Source: Candidatus Roizmanbacteria bacterium (GTDB lineage Bacteria > Patescibacteriota > Microgenomatia > UBA1406 > GWC2-37-13). Taken from it: DNA of 6,600 nt. Both the position numbers and the translations under genes were made by a program. Within the stretch, counting starts at the first letter, position 1. Every line of letters begins with the position of its first letter. Location: assembly GCA_016186235.1 (NCBI GenBank), contig JACPMD010000124.1, positions 1-6,600 on the forward strand, written 5' to 3'. Below the pieces are notes generated by a model, which was not told where the DNA came from, did no database searches, and worked only from the letters and a program-made list of their open reading frames with translations. Below, in pieces: positions 5,802 to 6,600 of this stretch.

Positions 5802-6315
5802 CTTCTTCTTCATCAGGAATAAGGCGTGAAAGCGCATCTACCATTTTATCGGTGAAACTTCTCTGTGGTTTTTCTTGATAGATCAAGTGTTCAGAGAGAA
5901 TGAGCGTGAGATGCTTTTTTAACTCTTCATTCGGTACCACCATATAAGCGTGGTAGTAGTAAGGCGCATGTCCCACGAGCGTTAAGACAAAAAATCCAAA
6001 TCGCGTTGTGAAATAGAAATGTGAGATTCCTTCCCAGCGCAAGGTGATTCCTGTTGTCTCAATGCCAAACTTGGTAATCTTGTTCTCTACTTCAGGCGGA
6101 GGAGTTATGGTCAAAACGTAAAAAAGAAATAGCAGAGACCAAATAGGAATAAGAAGAATCTTGTCGCCAAAAAAGAGAATAATAAGCGATAAAAGCAATG
6201 CTACGGTTAGGTAAAAACGAAGTACTAATTTAGACCTTTTTTTATAGGGCCGAAGCGGCGCCTTCCAGGAAAATAATACTTGAGGGTTTTCTGTCTTTGT
6301 TTGCTGATCATTCAT
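5740..6315 (-). CDS. Conserved-looking two-helix membrane protein with a C-terminal beta-rich domain
   Basis: Starting at the ATG at 6315 the protein has 191 residues. A basic N-terminal stretch (SWKAPLRPYKKRSK) precedes two membrane helices at about 32-49 and 53-70, followed by PPPEVENKITKFGIETTGITLRWEGISHFYF and further beta-like strands to about residue 145. The hairpin plus small beta domain with a central W-E-x-I motif resembles bacterial PH-like (bPH, YdbS/YcxB-type) membrane proteins. That resemblance is inference; I do not recognise a named function. The soluble part is probably cytoplasmic. The last 20 residues are Pro/Thr/Ala-rich and are encoded almost entirely within the overlap with the RNase P gene. 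A TTG at 6342 would add nine residues, but the predicted promoter lies across that stretch, so the ATG is preferred. Confidence 0.82.
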   Translation of the reverse strand: MNDQQTKTENPQVLFSWKAPLRPYKKRSKLVLRFYLTVALLLSLIILFFGDKILLIPIWSLLFLFYVLTITPPPEVENKITKFGIETTGITLRWEGISHFYFTTRFGFFVLTLVGHAPYYYHAYMVVPNEELKKHLTLILSEHLIYQEKPQRSFTDKMVDALSRLIPDEEEVKTPQVGRPTASSTPQAAPL

Positions 6316-6320
6316 ACTAT

Positions 6321-6349
6321 ATTCTCGACTTTTTTCGAGCAAAAGTCAA
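6321..6349 (-). promoter_or_regulatory. Promoter of the two-helix membrane protein gene
   Basis: On the minus strand TTGACT (6349-6344), a 17-nt spacer, GAGAAT (6326-6321), then five nt to the ATG at 6315. This favours a leaderless mRNA and rules against the upstream TTG start. The -10 matches four of six positions. Confidence 0.45.
6327..6347. repeat. Inverted repeat in the promoter spacer (possible operator)
   Basis: GACTTTT (6327-6333) and AAAAGTC (6341-6347) are perfect 7-bp inverted arms around a 7-nt centre. A second overlapping pair, CTCGA/TCGAG, lies at 6324-6328 and 6335-6339. The repeats fill the spacer of the minus-strand promoter, where a regulator could act. A chance AT-rich repeat cannot be excluded. 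Confidence 0.35.
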
Positions 6350-6383
6350 GCGTGGGTCGTATAGAGCTATATTAATAGAGAGG

Positions 6384-6412
6384 TTGTTTTAACAATCTTA
6401 TTTTGGTATAAT
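6384..6412 (+). promoter_or_regulatory. Promoter of the Pro/Thr-rich anchored protein gene
   Basis: TTGTTT (6384-6389), a 17-nt spacer ending in TGG, then a perfect TATAAT (6407-6412): an extended -10 and the best promoter in the window. Transcription should start at about 6418-6420, at the GTG start codon (6419), which implies a leaderless mRNA. Confidence 0.7.
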
Positions 6413-6418
6413 AGCTGC

Positions 6419-6600
6419 GTGGACAATTTCAATAAAATTCTTTCCTTTGTTTTGGGTCTTGTTGTGGTAATCGTGTTTATTGCAGTGATAACAGGAAGAC
6501 TTAACTTAAGAAATAGACTTGCGCGAGTAAGCGGCGTGAGTCCAACGCCGAAACAGAGTCCAACACCAACGAGAAATGTTTATATTACTCCCACGCCTAC
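6419..6600 (+). CDS. Membrane-anchored Pro/Thr-rich protein (C-terminus cut by window edge)
   Basis: The frame is open from a GTG at 6419 to the window edge, giving 60 complete codons. Residues 8-24 form one hydrophobic helix (LSFVLGLVVVIVFIAVI), followed by an Arg-rich stretch (27-36) and a Pro/Thr/Ser linker with PTPKQSPTPT and TPTPT. This suits an N-terminally anchored protein with an extended linker before a domain beyond the window, or an uncleaved signal-anchor surface protein. The positive charges after the helix favour a cytoplasmic C-terminus, while such linkers are usually external, so topology is open. The start is chosen because the extended -10 promoter ends 6 nt upstream and no Shine-Dalgarno or in-frame ATG is present. 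No function can be assigned. Confidence 0.75.
   Translation, partial: MDNFNKILSFVLGLVVVIVFIAVITGRLNLRNRLARVSGVSPTPKQSPTPTRNVYITPTP

Noticed and set aside
6316..6342. TTG start at 6342 for the membrane protein
   Set aside because: The added nine residues coincide with the predicted promoter and an inverted repeat, and there is no Shine-Dalgarno before it; the ATG at 6315 is better.
1..6600. CRISPR arrays, tRNA or rRNA genes, insertion sequences, and UGA recoding
   Set aside because: No spaced direct repeats, cloverleaf, rRNA segment or transposase was seen, and UGA behaves as a stop at 2053, 2535 and 3730.

Overview
The window looks like the replication-origin neighbourhood of a small-genome bacterium. 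It holds dnaA and dnaN in their usual order with DnaA boxes around them, and ribosomal protein S1 lies nearby. Short intergenic gaps, overlapping gene ends, several starts without a Shine-Dalgarno, Pro/Thr-rich anchored proteins and moderate-to-low GC suggest a member of the Candidate Phyla Radiation (Patescibacteria, perhaps Microgenomates). That placement is inference, not proof. UGA works as a stop in the recombinase-like gene, the RNase H gene and dnaA, so recoding of UGA to glycine is not seen here.

Layout. Bases 1-1062 (minus) hold the N-terminal 354 residues of a four-domain ribosomal protein S1 that runs off the left edge. A divergent promoter region (1063-1182) separates it from a plus-strand pair: a XerC/D-like tyrosine recombinase homologue (1183-2055) and a type I RNase H (2052-2537), joined by an ATGA overlap. 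Facing them on the minus strand are dnaN (2506-3606, overlapping the RNase H tail by 32 bp) and dnaA (3728-5056). The dnaA-dnaN gap and the gap upstream of dnaA both carry DnaA-box-like sequences. Divergent from dnaA is a PIN-domain protein of the RNA-free RNase P (HARP, formerly UPF0278) family (5169-5801). It overlaps by 62 bp the tail of a convergent two-helix membrane protein (5740-6315, minus). A divergent promoter region then leads to the start of a membrane-anchored Pro/Thr-rich protein (from 6419, partial).

Most notable points. (1) The recombinase homologue keeps the fold but lacks the nucleophilic tyrosine and two other catalytic residues, so it is probably a DNA-binding protein without strand-exchange activity. 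(2) The RNase H gene carries an in-frame insert of about 78 bp containing an imperfect palindrome, placed between two catalytic residues, like the palindromic elements that invade coding genes in Rickettsia. (3) A protein-only RNase P candidate occupies the place beside dnaA where many bacteria keep rnpA. (4) The dnaA-dnaN gap has a run of TAN trinucleotides next to a near-consensus DnaA box, resembling a bacterial origin unwinding region. (5) Several genes have a -10 box only 5-10 nt before the start codon, suggesting leaderless mRNAs, whereas S1 has a leader with a strong Shine-Dalgarno.

Together the genes cover replication initiation (DnaA, origin), the processivity clamp (DnaN), removal of RNA-DNA hybrids (RNase H), translation (S1) and probably tRNA 5' maturation (HARP).
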